Assembly: GCF_004794105.1 (NCBI RefSeq)
Contig: NZ_SRYR01000011.1
Coordinates: forward strand, 21,265 to 85,264
Length of the DNA: 64,000 nucleotides
Source: Clostridium sartagoforme
Lineage (GTDB): Bacteria; Bacillota; Clostridia; Clostridiales; Clostridiaceae
Direction: 5' to 3'
In this document: piece after piece, positions 1 to 11,018 of the stretch
Position numbering within the stretch: the first letter of the stretch is position 1
How the letters are laid out: each line of letters begins with the position of its first letter
The notes under the pieces: generated by a model
What the model saw: the letters and a program-made list of their open reading frames with translations, nothing else
What the model was told of the DNA's origin: nothing
The model's database searches: none
Program-made: the position numbers and the translations under genes

Positions 1-2
1 CG

Positions 3-149
3 AATGATTACGCCAATGAAATTTTACTTAGCAGTATAATATCAGTTATTTTACTTTGGATAAGAAAAGGTGGAGTAGAATCTCCAGAAGATATTGCTAA
101 AATTATTAGCCAAGCAAAAGAAATTGCCCCATATGAGTTGTTAATATAG
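3..149 (+). CDS. C-terminal end of a TetR/AcrR-family-like regulator, cut by window edge
   Basis: An open frame enters from the left edge and ends at TAG (147-149), giving about 48 residues. The segment with LLWIRKGG followed by ESPEDIAKII resembles the last helix of Firmicute TetR-type ligand-binding domains, where a W-(I/L)-(K/R)-x-G motif precedes a short acidic helix. The DNA-binding domain lies outside the window, so the family call is inference. The stop abuts a transposase remnant on the other strand, so the original C-terminus may have been altered by insertion. Confidence 0.4.
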   Translation, partial: NDYANEILLSSIISVILLWIRKGGVESPEDIAKIISQAKEIAPYELLI

Positions 150-292
150 ATGCCTAAAATATCTTTATAGGCTTTCATTGTGTAACCTAAACAAATGTAA
201 ACTGCTTTGTTAACTGTTTTTCCATTACTTCTAACTTTAAAATACATATCATCCAAATACACTATAGGATATATTTTATTAGTTATCCACAG
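147..292 (-). pseudogene. IS256/mutator-family transposase remnant
   Basis: Read leftward, the sequence encodes IYPIVYLDDMYFKVR followed by NGKTVNKAVYICLGY and KDILGIYI. This matches the block around the first catalytic Asp of IS256-family transposases (usual form YPIVFLDAIHFKVR...GEKDILGMWI). Only about 48 codons remain. A TAA lies directly upstream and homology stops where the TetR-like frame ends, so it is a scrap without N- or C-terminal domains or terminal repeats. The family is clear; it cannot be active. Confidence 0.65.
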
Positions 293-320
293 TTTTTAAA
301 AATATAATCTCCTAAAGAAT

Positions 321-375
321 AAAAAAATAACACCTTAAAGTTACATTCTTCATACTGTAACTTTAAGGTGTTATT
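321..375 (-). terminator. Strong intrinsic terminator downstream of bglP
   Basis: A perfect 19-bp inverted repeat (326-344 and 357-375) with a 12-nt loop is followed, reading leftward, by a run of seven U (321-327). It lies after the bglP stop and probably ends the bgl transcript. Confidence 0.8.
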
Positions 376-453
376 ACTTGCAAATACCTGTGTTAATAAT
401 ATATTTTAATTACATCTATATTCTCACTAATAACTAAAATTTAATTTCATGCC

Positions 454-492
454 AGATATTATGAGTAATATTTATAACTACTCATAATATCT
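454..492 (-). terminator. Hairpin immediately after bglP
   Basis: A perfect 14-bp inverted repeat (454-467 and 479-492) with an 11-nt loop starts 27 bases past the bglP stop. The leftward 3' flank is not a clean U-run, so it may be an mRNA 3'-end stabiliser ahead of the better terminator at 321-375. Confidence 0.45.
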
Positions 493-518
493 ACAATCAA
501 TAATTTTTATAAACTAAA

Positions 519-2396
<1,878 letters not shown>

Positions 2397-2422
2397 TTAA
2401 ATTAATCATAATCTTATATATA

Positions 2423-2509
2423 AAAAAGCAAGACCTAAAGTTTAATAATACTTAAATTACTTTTGTATTTTCAAACCTATGGTCTTGCCTGATTCAACAG
2501 TAACAATCC
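2423..2509 (-). promoter_or_regulatory. LicT antiterminator (RAT) plus terminator before bglP
   Basis: Leftward, GGATTGTTACTG...CAGGCAAGACC (2509-2481) matches the ribonucleic antiterminator consensus bound by BglG/LicT proteins. Its 3' part overlaps the 5' arm of a terminator: GCAAGACC pairs with GGTCTTGC (2428-2435) followed by six U. Bound LicT would stabilise RAT and allow bglP transcription. No separate promoter was seen between licT and bglP. Confidence 0.88.
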
Positions 2510-2531
2510 TAAATATTTAATTATTTCTATA

Positions 2532-3362
2532 TTATCTATTAACAATACGCTTAATATGAAGTGTCAAATAAAGCTGTTCTTCATGACTTAACTCTATATT
2601 TAAATATTTTTCTATCTTAAGCATACATTTATAAGCATCTTTATATTTTTCCTTTACTTGAGCTAAAAGAAAGTCTTCATTTTCATTTCTATACTGTGTT
2701 TTATTATTAAGCCTTTTAAAGAAAAATCTTAAATGAGTAATAAACCTTTCATAGTTTAAAGATTGTTCATCTAATTCAATATCAAATGTATATTTCACAA
2801 TATTTAGTATATCCTGAATCTTTTTGGTCATACTATAAGCAATATCAGTTTTATCGCTTTTTCCATTAATCTGAGCTGTTATCAAGTGAAGTGCAATATT
2901 TCCGGCTTCTTCTTCATTAATCTTTTTACCAAATTCACTTTCAATAAACTCTAAAGCTTTTAATCCAATATTATATTCTTTAGGATAAAACTTCTTTATT
3001 TCCCAAATCAATATATTTGGTCTTTCTATTCCTTCATCAAATAATTTTAATGTATAACTTATATGATCAGTTAATGTTACATAAATATAATCATTAAGTT
3101 CACAGTTTAACATGTTCTTAGCATATTCCACAATATCATAGCACAATGATATTTGTTCTGTAGGTATGTGTTCTAAAATCATTTTAAACTTTTCTAAAGT
3201 ATCCTTTTCCTTTAAAATAAAAGTTTTTTCTATTAATGATTCATCTACTTCATCGCCAACTTTTTTTCTAAACGCAAGTCCACATCCAATGATAACAGAA
3301 TCTCGTCCATTGTCTTCTTTAACTATAACTGCATTGTTGTTAAAAATTTTATCTATCTTCAA
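2532..3362 (-). CDS. licT: BglG/LicT-family transcription antiterminator
   Basis: RNA-binding antiterminator controlled by PTS phosphorylation. The N-terminal CAT RNA-binding domain (about 1-55, starting MKIDKIFNNNAVIV) is followed by PRD1 and PRD2. The four regulatory histidines sit in the expected contexts: LTDHISY and ALHLITAQ in PRD1, ITHLRFFF and LTLHIKR in PRD2. The 276-aa length is standard. The start is TTG, with GAGGTGA about 6 nt upstream. It lies between bglA and bglP, and targets (RAT sites) precede all three genes, including its own. Phosphorylation by BglP in the absence of sugar should inactivate it. Confidence 0.93.
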   Translation of the reverse strand: MKIDKIFNNNAVIVKEDNGRDSVIIGCGLAFRKKVGDEVDESLIEKTFILKEKDTLEKFKMILEHIPTEQISLCYDIVEYAKNMLNCELNDYIYVTLTDHISYTLKLFDEGIERPNILIWEIKKFYPKEYNIGLKALEFIESEFGKKINEEEAGNIALHLITAQINGKSDKTDIAYSMTKKIQDILNIVKYTFDIELDEQSLNYERFITHLRFFFKRLNNKTQYRNENEDFLLAQVKEKYKDAYKCMLKIEKYLNIELSHEEQLYLTLHIKRIVNR

Positions 3363-3404
3363 TGCACATCACCTCATACTCCATTCTATACTTGACTATA
3401 TTAA

Positions 3405-3494
3405 AAAATAAAAACCTTAATTAATTAAAAGAAATAAATATCATATTTCTTCTACTTAATTAAGGTATAGCCTGATCGAATCAGTAACAATCCC
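3405..3494 (-). promoter_or_regulatory. LicT antiterminator (RAT) plus terminator before licT
   Basis: GGGATTGTTACTGATTCGAT (from 3494 leftward) continues into CAGGCTATACC, a RAT-type sequence. Its 3' end overlaps ACCTTAATTAA (3466-3456), which pairs with 3414-3424 to form a terminator followed by a U-rich tract. This makes licT autoregulated by antitermination. Confidence 0.85.
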
Positions 3495-3501
3495 AAGTTA
3501 A

Positions 3502-3553
3502 TGTAACCGTTTATTTTCAATTTCATCATACTTTTTTTATGATAACTTGTCAA
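3502..3553 (-). promoter_or_regulatory. Promoter before licT with a cre-like site
   Basis: Leftward TTGACA (3553-3548), 17-nt spacer, TATGAT (3530-3525) is a near-perfect sigma-A promoter. Just downstream, TGTAACCGTTTATT (3502-3515) matches the cre consensus TGWAANCGNTNWCA at 12 of 14 positions, placed where CcpA could block elongation. licT and bglP can thus be transcribed independently of bglA. Confidence 0.75.
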
Positions 3554-3682
3554 TACTTTTTTTTAAACTTTATATGCTTTCATAAAAAGCTTTAAAAACT
3601 CGATTTTGTTTTGCATGACTATAATTTATTCTTCATTTTTGAATCAGCTTTTAAAATATAATAGAATTTAATATTAAGTAAG

Positions 3683-5152
<1,470 letters not shown>

Positions 5153-5160
5153 TTAAAAAT

Positions 5161-5257
5161 AAAAGACCCATCTGTAGAGATATAAGCAATTGCACAAAAT
5201 ACACTCCTTATAAACTCATACAAATAGGTCTAGCTTGTCTTTCAACAATAACCATCC
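5161..5257 (-). promoter_or_regulatory. LicT antiterminator (RAT) plus terminator before bglA
   Basis: Leftward GGATGGTTATTGTTGAAAGA (from 5257) ending CAAGCTAGACC is a more divergent RAT. AGACCTAT at its 3' end can pair, with one G-U, with 5164-5171 (ATGGGTCT on the transcript), followed by U residues. This is the third LicT-responsive leader in the locus. Confidence 0.75.
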
Positions 5258-5272
5258 AAATTTTATATTCAC

Positions 5273-5309
5273 ATTATAAAACATTCTAAACATTCTGTCA
5301 ACGGTTTCA
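5273..5309 (-). promoter_or_regulatory. Consensus bgl promoter overlapped by a perfect cre site
   Basis: Leftward TTGACA (5301-5296), 17 nt, TATAAT (5278-5273) is a full-consensus sigma-A promoter. TGAAACCGTTGACA (5309-5296) matches all fixed positions of the cre consensus and contains the -35 hexamer. CcpA binding here should occlude RNA polymerase, giving catabolite repression on top of substrate induction by antitermination. Confidence 0.88.
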
Positions 5310-5445
5310 CTTATTTATCTTTTATAATTTTTTCTTCTTTTTAAAATACCTAAATAAGACCTTTTACTACATACACGTTTCATCTACCCAATCCCCCTAA
5401 CATACTGTAATATTTATTATATAGTCATATATATTATTTAGGCAC

Positions 5446-5547
5446 ATGAAAGAAAATAATATACCAAATTTGTTGCCTATGCCACAAATGGAATTAGGAA
5501 AAGCCTTAATGATCTTATTAAGAAAAGCAAAAATAGAAGCCATTTAG
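5446..5547 (+). pseudogene. Short degraded frame, possibly the start of a transposase
   Basis: A 33-codon frame (MKENNIPNLLPMPQ, then GKALMILLRKAKIEA) ends at TAG. A frameshift near 5540 would continue into a segment with EGHEAEYCKR. The order of a short polar leader, an amphipathic helix and an H-x-x-E-like stretch recalls the N-terminus of mutator transposases, but similarity is weak. It sits in a 709-base gap with no other gene. Treat as an unidentified gene scrap. Confidence 0.25.
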
Positions 5548-5772
5548 AAGGACATGAAGCAGAATACTGTAAAAGAATATGCAAATCTTCATAATATAAA
5601 TTATTCAAATAGAAACAACTGAAATAAATTCAGCTGTTCTTTTAAGACTTAATACATTATATTTTTAATTATTTTGACTAATAATTTTGGTTCTCCACAG
5701 ATACGCTTCAACATAACTAATTCTAAACTTATAAATTTAACCTTTTCACTAATGAATTTTATTATTTATATA

Positions 5773-5814
5773 CATCTAAAAATACCTAGCTTCAATGCTA
5801 CGTATCTTTAGATA
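5773..5814 (-). terminator. Imperfect 18-bp hairpin after the immunity-like gene
   Basis: Arms 5773-5790 and 5797-5814 pair with three mismatches around a 6-nt loop. Reading leftward it follows the stop at 5826 and ends in UUUUUAGAU, so it probably terminates that gene. Confidence 0.55.
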
Positions 5815-5825
5815 AGTCTCTTTAT

Positions 5826-6353
5826 TTAACAATACCAATTTATCTTTGCTGGATTAGACTCATCTATTATAGCAATTTTCTCTAGAGCTTCCTCTATCTT
5901 TTTGCATTCTCTTGCAGCGATTTCTTCATAAACCTCTTCATTCTCATTAACACCAACAGAAGAATATGCTATTGCTGCAGCTCCATAAAATACAAGTCCT
6001 AAAGAGCTAGTTACAGTATTAATAGTTGTAGTTGTTGCAGCAATTGCCCTAGCTGCTGCTTGTGCAGCTGAATTTCCTTCTGCTTCTCTTGCTGCTACTT
6101 GAGCTTCCTTTATAACTTTCTTTGCTTCTGCTAATTTAATTTTCCCATCTAGCCATTCACTAGTTGCATTTAATGAATCCCTTAAACGAGTATCCTCAGG
6201 ATAATCTTTTTCATAAATAGGTAAAATATTCTCCCTTGCATACTCATTGCACCATTTTACAATAGTATTTTTGCTTTGTGTTTCTATTAACTTCATTAGA
6301 GAAATAATATATGGTGAATCTGCTTTTCCAAGCATTTTTCTTATTTTAGCCAT
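5826..6353 (-). CDS. Putative immunity protein, Imm5-like
   Basis: A 175-aa soluble, helix-rich protein. The central part is unusually Ala-rich (AAREAEG, then AAQAAARAIAA), followed by GLVFYGAAAIAYSSVGV, an acidic helix and a C-terminal NPAKINWYC. This combination resembles proteins annotated as putative immunity proteins (Imm5 type) of polymorphic toxin systems; I recall the family rather than having searched it. AAGGAGT precedes the ATG. No toxin gene is adjacent: upstream is a deformylase, downstream the bgl locus. It could be an orphan immunity gene or have another function. Confidence 0.5.
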   Translation of the reverse strand: MAKIRKMLGKADSPYIISLMKLIETQSKNTIVKWCNEYARENILPIYEKDYPEDTRLRDSLNATSEWLDGKIKLAEAKKVIKEAQVAAREAEGNSAAQAAARAIAATTTTINTVTSSLGLVFYGAAAIAYSSVGVNENEEVYEEIAARECKKIEEALEKIAIIDESNPAKINWYC

Positions 6354-6427
6354 AATAACTCCTTTTTCTTAAAAGTATTTTCATATTAATAAACTCAGTA
6401 TAAATTCAATATAATTACTTTTATATA

Positions 6428-6838
6428 TTAGATTATTATACCTTCAAAATGATCTACTTCATGTTGAATAATCTGTGCTGTGAATCCAGTAAATGTTTGT
6501 TTATGTTTCTTGAACTGCCTATCAAAATATTCTACTTCAATTATTTCATATCTCATGGTTTTTCTAAATCCAGTTAAAGATAAACAGCTTTCTTCTGTTT
6601 CATAACGTTTCTCTTTCTTTACTATAACTGGATTCACCATAGGAATTATAATATCACCTACACTAAATACTAGTATTTGTTTTTTAACTCCTATCATATT
6701 GGCTGCCATACCAACACAACCATCTAGGTTTGCTCTTAAAGTATCTACTAGATCATCTATAACTGCTATATCTTCTTTAGTTGCAGGTTCTGATTTCTGT
6801 CCTAAAAATAATACATCCTTTACAATTGGTCTTATCAT
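6428..6838 (-). CDS. def: Peptide deformylase variant
   Basis: Removes the formyl group from N-terminal Met in nascent proteins. At 136 aa it has motif 2 as EESCLSL (metal-binding Cys) and motif 3 as QHEVDHFEG (two metal-binding His and the catalytic Glu). Motif 1, usually GxGxAAxQ, reads CVGMAANM, so the conserved Gln that hydrogen-bonds substrate is replaced by Met. It may be a weaker or specialised second deformylase; the housekeeping copy would lie elsewhere. The ribosome binding site is weak (AAAGGTTG). Not in an obvious operon. Confidence 0.78.
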   Translation of the reverse strand: MIRPIVKDVLFLGQKSEPATKEDIAVIDDLVDTLRANLDGCVGMAANMIGVKKQILVFSVGDIIIPMVNPVIVKKEKRYETEESCLSLTGFRKTMRYEIIEVEYFDRQFKKHKQTFTGFTAQIIQHEVDHFEGIII

Positions 6839-6978
6839 AATTATTCAACCTTTCTATTCCTTGTCTAAACAATCTTCATCATTTTCATTATAAGTTAACT
6901 CATTTTGAGAATACAACTTTATAATCCTCAAAAAGCACAGATATATTTCCCAATAACTTACTGAAATAATTATAACAT

Positions 6979-7008
6979 AAGCCAATGATACTTTAGCATC
7001 ATTGGCTT
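6979..7008 (-). terminator. Hairpin after the ACT-domain gene
   Basis: A perfect 11-bp stem (6979-6989 with 6998-7008) and 8-nt loop lie between the ACT-domain gene and def. Leftward it is followed by UAUGUUAUAAUU; rightward by GAUUUUAAU. Likely terminator. Confidence 0.55.
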
Positions 7009-7081
7009 GATTTTAATATTTAATAATTTTTATTTTATTAAACATGCCTTCACTTCATATTAATAAAATTAACTTGTCCTT

Positions 7082-7522
7082 TTATTCCATAGCCAAAACC
7101 TTAACACTTATTACATTTTGCAATAATCTTAAAGTGTTAACTAAATGCTTTATATCCTTCGTCATATTAGCTATATCTATTGTTATCGTAACGTTTGCAG
7201 CCATATTTATAGGAATATCCTGACTTATTGTTAATATATTTCCCTTATTAAAGGCTATGCAATCTAAAACCTTTGAAAGTGTTCCAGCTTCATGGGATAA
7301 AAGTACTACTAACGTAATTTTCTTACTGTTAATTCCCTCAGCCATAGGAAAAATATAATCCTTATATTTATAAAAAGTGCTTCTACTAATTCCTGTATTT
7401 TTTGTAGCTTCACTTATATCCTTATATTTTCCTGTTAATAAACTCTCTTTAACCTCCAGAACCTTCTTAAATACCTCTGGAATAACCTTGTCACTAACTA
7501 TATAATATTTATCTCCTGCCAT
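7082..7522 (-). CDS. ACT-domain protein of the PheB/UPF0735 family
   Basis: A 146-aa protein. The N-terminal half has a helix-turn-helix-like segment (ISEATKNTGISRSTFYKYKD). The C-terminal ACT domain (from about residue 68) starts KKITLVVLLSHEAGTLSKVL, the usual regulatory ACT pattern for sensing amino acids. The family is called PheB in Bacillus, where it lies beside pheA and was once labelled chorismate mutase; a regulatory role in aromatic amino acid metabolism is the usual guess. Here it stands alone, which does not help assign a ligand. Confidence 0.75.
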   Translation of the reverse strand: MAGDKYYIVSDKVIPEVFKKVLEVKESLLTGKYKDISEATKNTGISRSTFYKYKDYIFPMAEGINSKKITLVVLLSHEAGTLSKVLDCIAFNKGNILTISQDIPINMAANVTITIDIANMTKDIKHLVNTLRLLQNVISVKVLAME

Positions 7523-7599
7523 CCCTACACCACCTAAATAAAAAAATAAACTATATATTTATCTATTATATAGCTTATCTTGTATAAAATATATATTAT

Positions 7600-7845
7600 T
7601 TACAATTTGTTTATATTAACTCTGTTGGACTTCCTAATTTTATTTATATAGATCTTAATTAAGGAAACTACAACAGACATTACTCCTCCTAATGCAAAGC
7701 ATAATTGTATATTATCTAAAAACAACCCAATTAATACCCCAATGCCTACTCCGTAAGCTAAATAAATTGAAAGAATTTTTATTTCATCATCTGACAAAAA
7801 TAATTTGTCATTCCATTCCATTAACTCATCACTTCCCTCCCTCAT
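7600..7845 (-). CDS. Small two-helix membrane protein
   Basis: An 81-aa protein not assigned to a named family. Two hydrophobic helices, the first Gly-rich (YGVGIGVLIGLF), the second ALGGVMSVVVSLI, are separated by a short polar turn and followed by a basic, Asn-rich tail. An in-frame Met at 7821 (MEWNDK) is an alternative start, since GGAGGG lies inside the first codons. Downstream of spmB in the same direction but with a gap of about 100 bases. Function unknown. Confidence 0.55.
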   Translation of the reverse strand: MREGSDELMEWNDKLFLSDDEIKILSIYLAYGVGIGVLIGLFLDNIQLCFALGGVMSVVVSLIKIYINKIRKSNRVNINKL

Positions 7846-7941
7846 TTATATATTCATTATAACTTATTAATCTTCAGAACTAGTTACAAAATTATTACAT
7901 ATCAGTTTATTTTTATTAATATTTTAAGTCATTTATTTAAT

Positions 7942-8466
7942 CTATATTAAAAATCTAAGAACAATAAATATAGATACTATTATAGCAGTCATATCTGCCA
8001 ATAAAGCTGCCCAAACAGTATGTCTAACTTTCTTTATTTGTACAGCTCCAAAATAAACTGTAACTGTATAAAAAATAGTTTCTGTAGTTCCCATAATTAC
8101 TGATGCTATTAGTCCTATGTAACTATCTGGACCATAATTCTTTAAAATATCTGTTAATATTCCCATTGCTCCACTTCCTGATAAAGGCTTTATAAGAACT
8201 AAAGGAATTACCTCTTTAGGTAGTCCAATAACACCAGCAATTGGAGAAATCATATTATTTAATATATCTAATAACTTAGCTTCTCTAAAAATATTAACTG
8301 CAATTATCATTGCTAATAAATAAGGAAATATATTTATACAAACTTTAAGGCCTTCTTTTGCTCCTTCTATAAACCACTCATATACCTTTCTTCCTTTGAT
8401 CATTCCATAAGTAATTATAATAATTATTATAATAGGTATTATACTTTTAGTAATATATTCAAACAT
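7942..8466 (-). CDS. spmB: Spore maturation protein B
   Basis: A 174-aa membrane protein with the nucleoside-recognition (Gate) fold, paired with SpmA. In Bacillus and C. perfringens SpmA/SpmB are needed for proper core dehydration and spore heat resistance. Visible features: a hydrophobic N-terminus (IIPIIIIIIITYGMI), then GAKEGLKVCINIFPYLLAMI, and the conserved KPLSGSGAMGIL segment. AGGAGGG precedes the ATG. It follows spmA by 12 bases and is surely cotranscribed. Confidence 0.9.
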   Translation of the reverse strand: MFEYITKSIIPIIIIIIITYGMIKGRKVYEWFIEGAKEGLKVCINIFPYLLAMIIAVNIFREAKLLDILNNMISPIAGVIGLPKEVIPLVLIKPLSGSGAMGILTDILKNYGPDSYIGLIASVIMGTTETIFYTVTVYFGAVQIKKVRHTVWAALLADMTAIIVSIFIVLRFLI

Positions 8467-8478
8467 AGATAGTCCCTC

Positions 8479-9054
8479 CTAAAAATATCTTTGAAGTAGC
8501 TTACAGAGTAATACTCCTGTAACTGCTGCAAAGGTGCTAGCTATTACAGCCGGTAAAATAATCATTCCAGGATTATTAGAATTATAAGCTGCTCTAATAG
8601 AAATAACTGTCGAAGGAACTAGTTGAATACAAGCTGAGTTTAATACTAGAAAAAGAGTCATATCATTTGAGGCTGTTCCTTTATTTTTATTTAACCGATC
8701 CATTTCTTGCATGGCTTTGATCCCAAAAGGTGTAGCTGCATTACCTAACCCCATCATATTAGCAGTTATGTTCATTACTATTGCCCCCAGTGCTTTTTCA
8801 TCCTTAGCTGCTTCTTTAAAAATAAGCTTTAATATAGGTCTTAGGAGCTTAGCTAGCTTATTAGTAAATCCACTTTTTTCAGCAACCTTCATTACTCCAC
8901 ACCAAAAGCACATAAGTCCAACTAATCCAATAATTAATGAAACTGTAGAATCGGCAGAATTAATTACCGCCTTAGAAATACCTTCTCCATTACCTGTTAA
9001 TAATCCAACTAAAATCCCTAAAAATATCATTACAAACCAAATATAATTAATCAA
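8479..9054 (-). CDS. spmA: Spore maturation protein A
   Basis: Membrane Gate-domain partner of SpmB. Conserved blocks are LVGLMCFWCGVMKVAEKSG, ITANMMGLGNAATPFGIKAM and LNSACIQLVPSTVISIRAA. I choose TTG 9054 (protein beginning MINYIWF, 191 aa) because GAGGTGAG lies just upstream; the longest reading starts at TTG 9072 and would put that Shine-Dalgarno inside the gene. First gene of the spmAB pair. Expression should depend on a sporulation sigma factor, but I could not fix a promoter. Confidence 0.9.
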   Translation of the reverse strand: MINYIWFVMIFLGILVGLLTGNGEGISKAVINSADSTVSLIIGLVGLMCFWCGVMKVAEKSGFTNKLAKLLRPILKLIFKEAAKDEKALGAIVMNITANMMGLGNAATPFGIKAMQEMDRLNKNKGTASNDMTLFLVLNSACIQLVPSTVISIRAAYNSNNPGMIILPAVIASTFAAVTGVLLCKLLQRYF

Positions 9055-9170
9055 ATTCTCACCTCTTCGCAATTACTCCTATAAATATATGACTTGAATA
9101 TGACTTTTATTAGTGATAGGATAAATATAACTAACAATAATTATGTTTAAACACATAAAGGAGATTAATT

Positions 9171-9356
9171 ATGAAGGAAGAAAACTTAAAAATAGCTCAA
9201 AAAGATATTGATGATGCACTAAAAACTGTTGAAGATATGGTTAATTTTATTGATGAAGCTGACTTATCTAAAGACGTATTAAAAGAAAAATTTATTACTT
9301 TAACTGAAAAAGTTCAAGAATTAGAAAACATATTAAAGGTTGAAGGAATACTATAG
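9171..9356 (+). CDS. Small acidic coiled-coil protein
   Basis: A 61-aa hypothetical protein with AAGGAG 8 nt before the ATG. Almost entirely helical and heptad-like (IDDALKTVEDMVNFIDEA, then TEKVQELENIL); no Cys, no membrane segment. Divergent from spmA. Function unknown; the good ribosome binding site supports it being real. Confidence 0.6.
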   Translation: MKEENLKIAQKDIDDALKTVEDMVNFIDEADLSKDVLKEKFITLTEKVQELENILKVEGIL

Positions 9357-9535
9357 AATTATCTTCTACATAACAATTTAAAATTTATAACGGTATTATA
9401 AAATCAGCTGTTACATAATGCAAAATTAAGAATTAATAATGAAAATATAATAAAAAACTTTTAATGTTTTAAAAAAACAATTTTTAGTACTTATACATGA
9501 TTATTAATTAAATTTGATTTAAATGTAAGAGTTAA

Positions 9536-9661
9536 TATAAAAAAGCAACTTCAAAATGAAGTTGCTTTTTTGACCATAACCTTTTTCAATTAGTTACCCA
9601 TCCTAATCGAAAGCAATAAATTCTCGTATCATAGTTGAATTTGAAAACGTTTGTAAATTAT
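9536..9661 (-). ncRNA. Candidate CcpA-controlled small RNA
   Basis: A strong leftward promoter (see 9642-9696) would start RNA near 9661, and a perfect 12-bp terminator (9541-9569) with a U-run ends it, giving about 120 nt. No convincing ORF lies within. A second hairpin precedes the terminator: UUUCGAUUAG pairs with CUAAUUGAAA around the loop GAUGGGUAA. The 413-base gap holds no protein gene on either strand. Confidence 0.6.
9541..9569. terminator. Bidirectional intrinsic terminator
   Basis: A perfect 12-bp stem (9541-9552 and 9558-9569) with a 5-nt loop and U-runs in both directions. It can end both the rightward small gene at 9171-9356 and the leftward candidate sRNA. Confidence 0.85.
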
Positions 9662-9696
9662 AATTTGATTATAACATGGTTTATATTACCTTTCAA
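9642..9696 (-). promoter_or_regulatory. Promoter with cre-like site, beyond the ccpA terminator
   Basis: Leftward TTGAAA (9696-9691), 17 nt, TATAAT (9673-9668). TGAAAACGTTTGTA (9642-9655 on the plus strand) matches the cre consensus at 12 of 14 positions and would lie at about +6 to +19 of the transcript. This fits repression by CcpA. Confidence 0.7.
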
Positions 9697-9708
9697 TAGA
9701 AATCAAAA

Positions 9709-9755
9709 AAAGAAATGCAAAAAATATAACTTAAATACATTTCTTACATTTCTTT
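9709..9755 (-). terminator. Terminator after ccpA
   Basis: AAAGAAATG (9717-9709 region) pairs with CATTTCTTT copies at 9738-9745 or 9747-9755. The leftward transcript then ends in UUUCUUUUUUUGAU. It separates ccpA from the next promoter. Confidence 0.6.
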
Positions 9756-9769
9756 CATTTAAACAGAAA

Positions 9770-10774
<1,005 letters not shown>

Positions 10775-10818
10775 TCATCACTCCATTTTTTTATAGTCTT
10801 TATCTCATTTTAACAATA

Positions 10819-10847
10819 ATTATACTCTTTGAAAACAGTTTATACAA
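10819..10847 (-). promoter_or_regulatory. Probable ccpA promoter
   Basis: Leftward TTGTAT (10847-10842), 17 nt, TATAAT (10824-10819), about 48 bases before the ccpA ATG. The -10 is perfect; the -35 matches only three positions. Confidence 0.5.
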
Positions 10848-10871
10848 TAATCAATATTTTTCTTTAATTTT

Positions 10872-10963
10872 TATATAAGTTGATTGTGTAATTACCTAAC
10901 TTAAGTATTTTAAATATGAACTAACTTAATAAAATGTATAAATTTTATTTCAAATTATATATA
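10872..10963. repeat. Divergent copy of the TATATA-ended repeat family
   Basis: Begins TATATAAGTTG and ends CAAATTATATATA, aligning over its length with the copy at 30729-30818 (shared ...AAATATGAA/ATGAAATATAA..., AATAAAATGTATAAA/AATAAAGTGTAAAAA). It lies between the ileS terminator and ccpA. Confidence 0.5.
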
Positions 10964-10967
10964 CTAA

Positions 10968-11003
10968 AAAGTTAGAAGTCTCCTATTGAAAACTTCTAAC
11001 TTT
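10968..11003 (-). terminator. ileS terminator
   Basis: A perfect 12-bp stem (10968-10979 with 10992-11003) and 12-nt loop lie 16 bases past the ileS stop. The leftward transcript ends ACUUUUUAG. Confidence 0.8.
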
Positions 11004-11018
11004 CTAAACTAATTCTGT

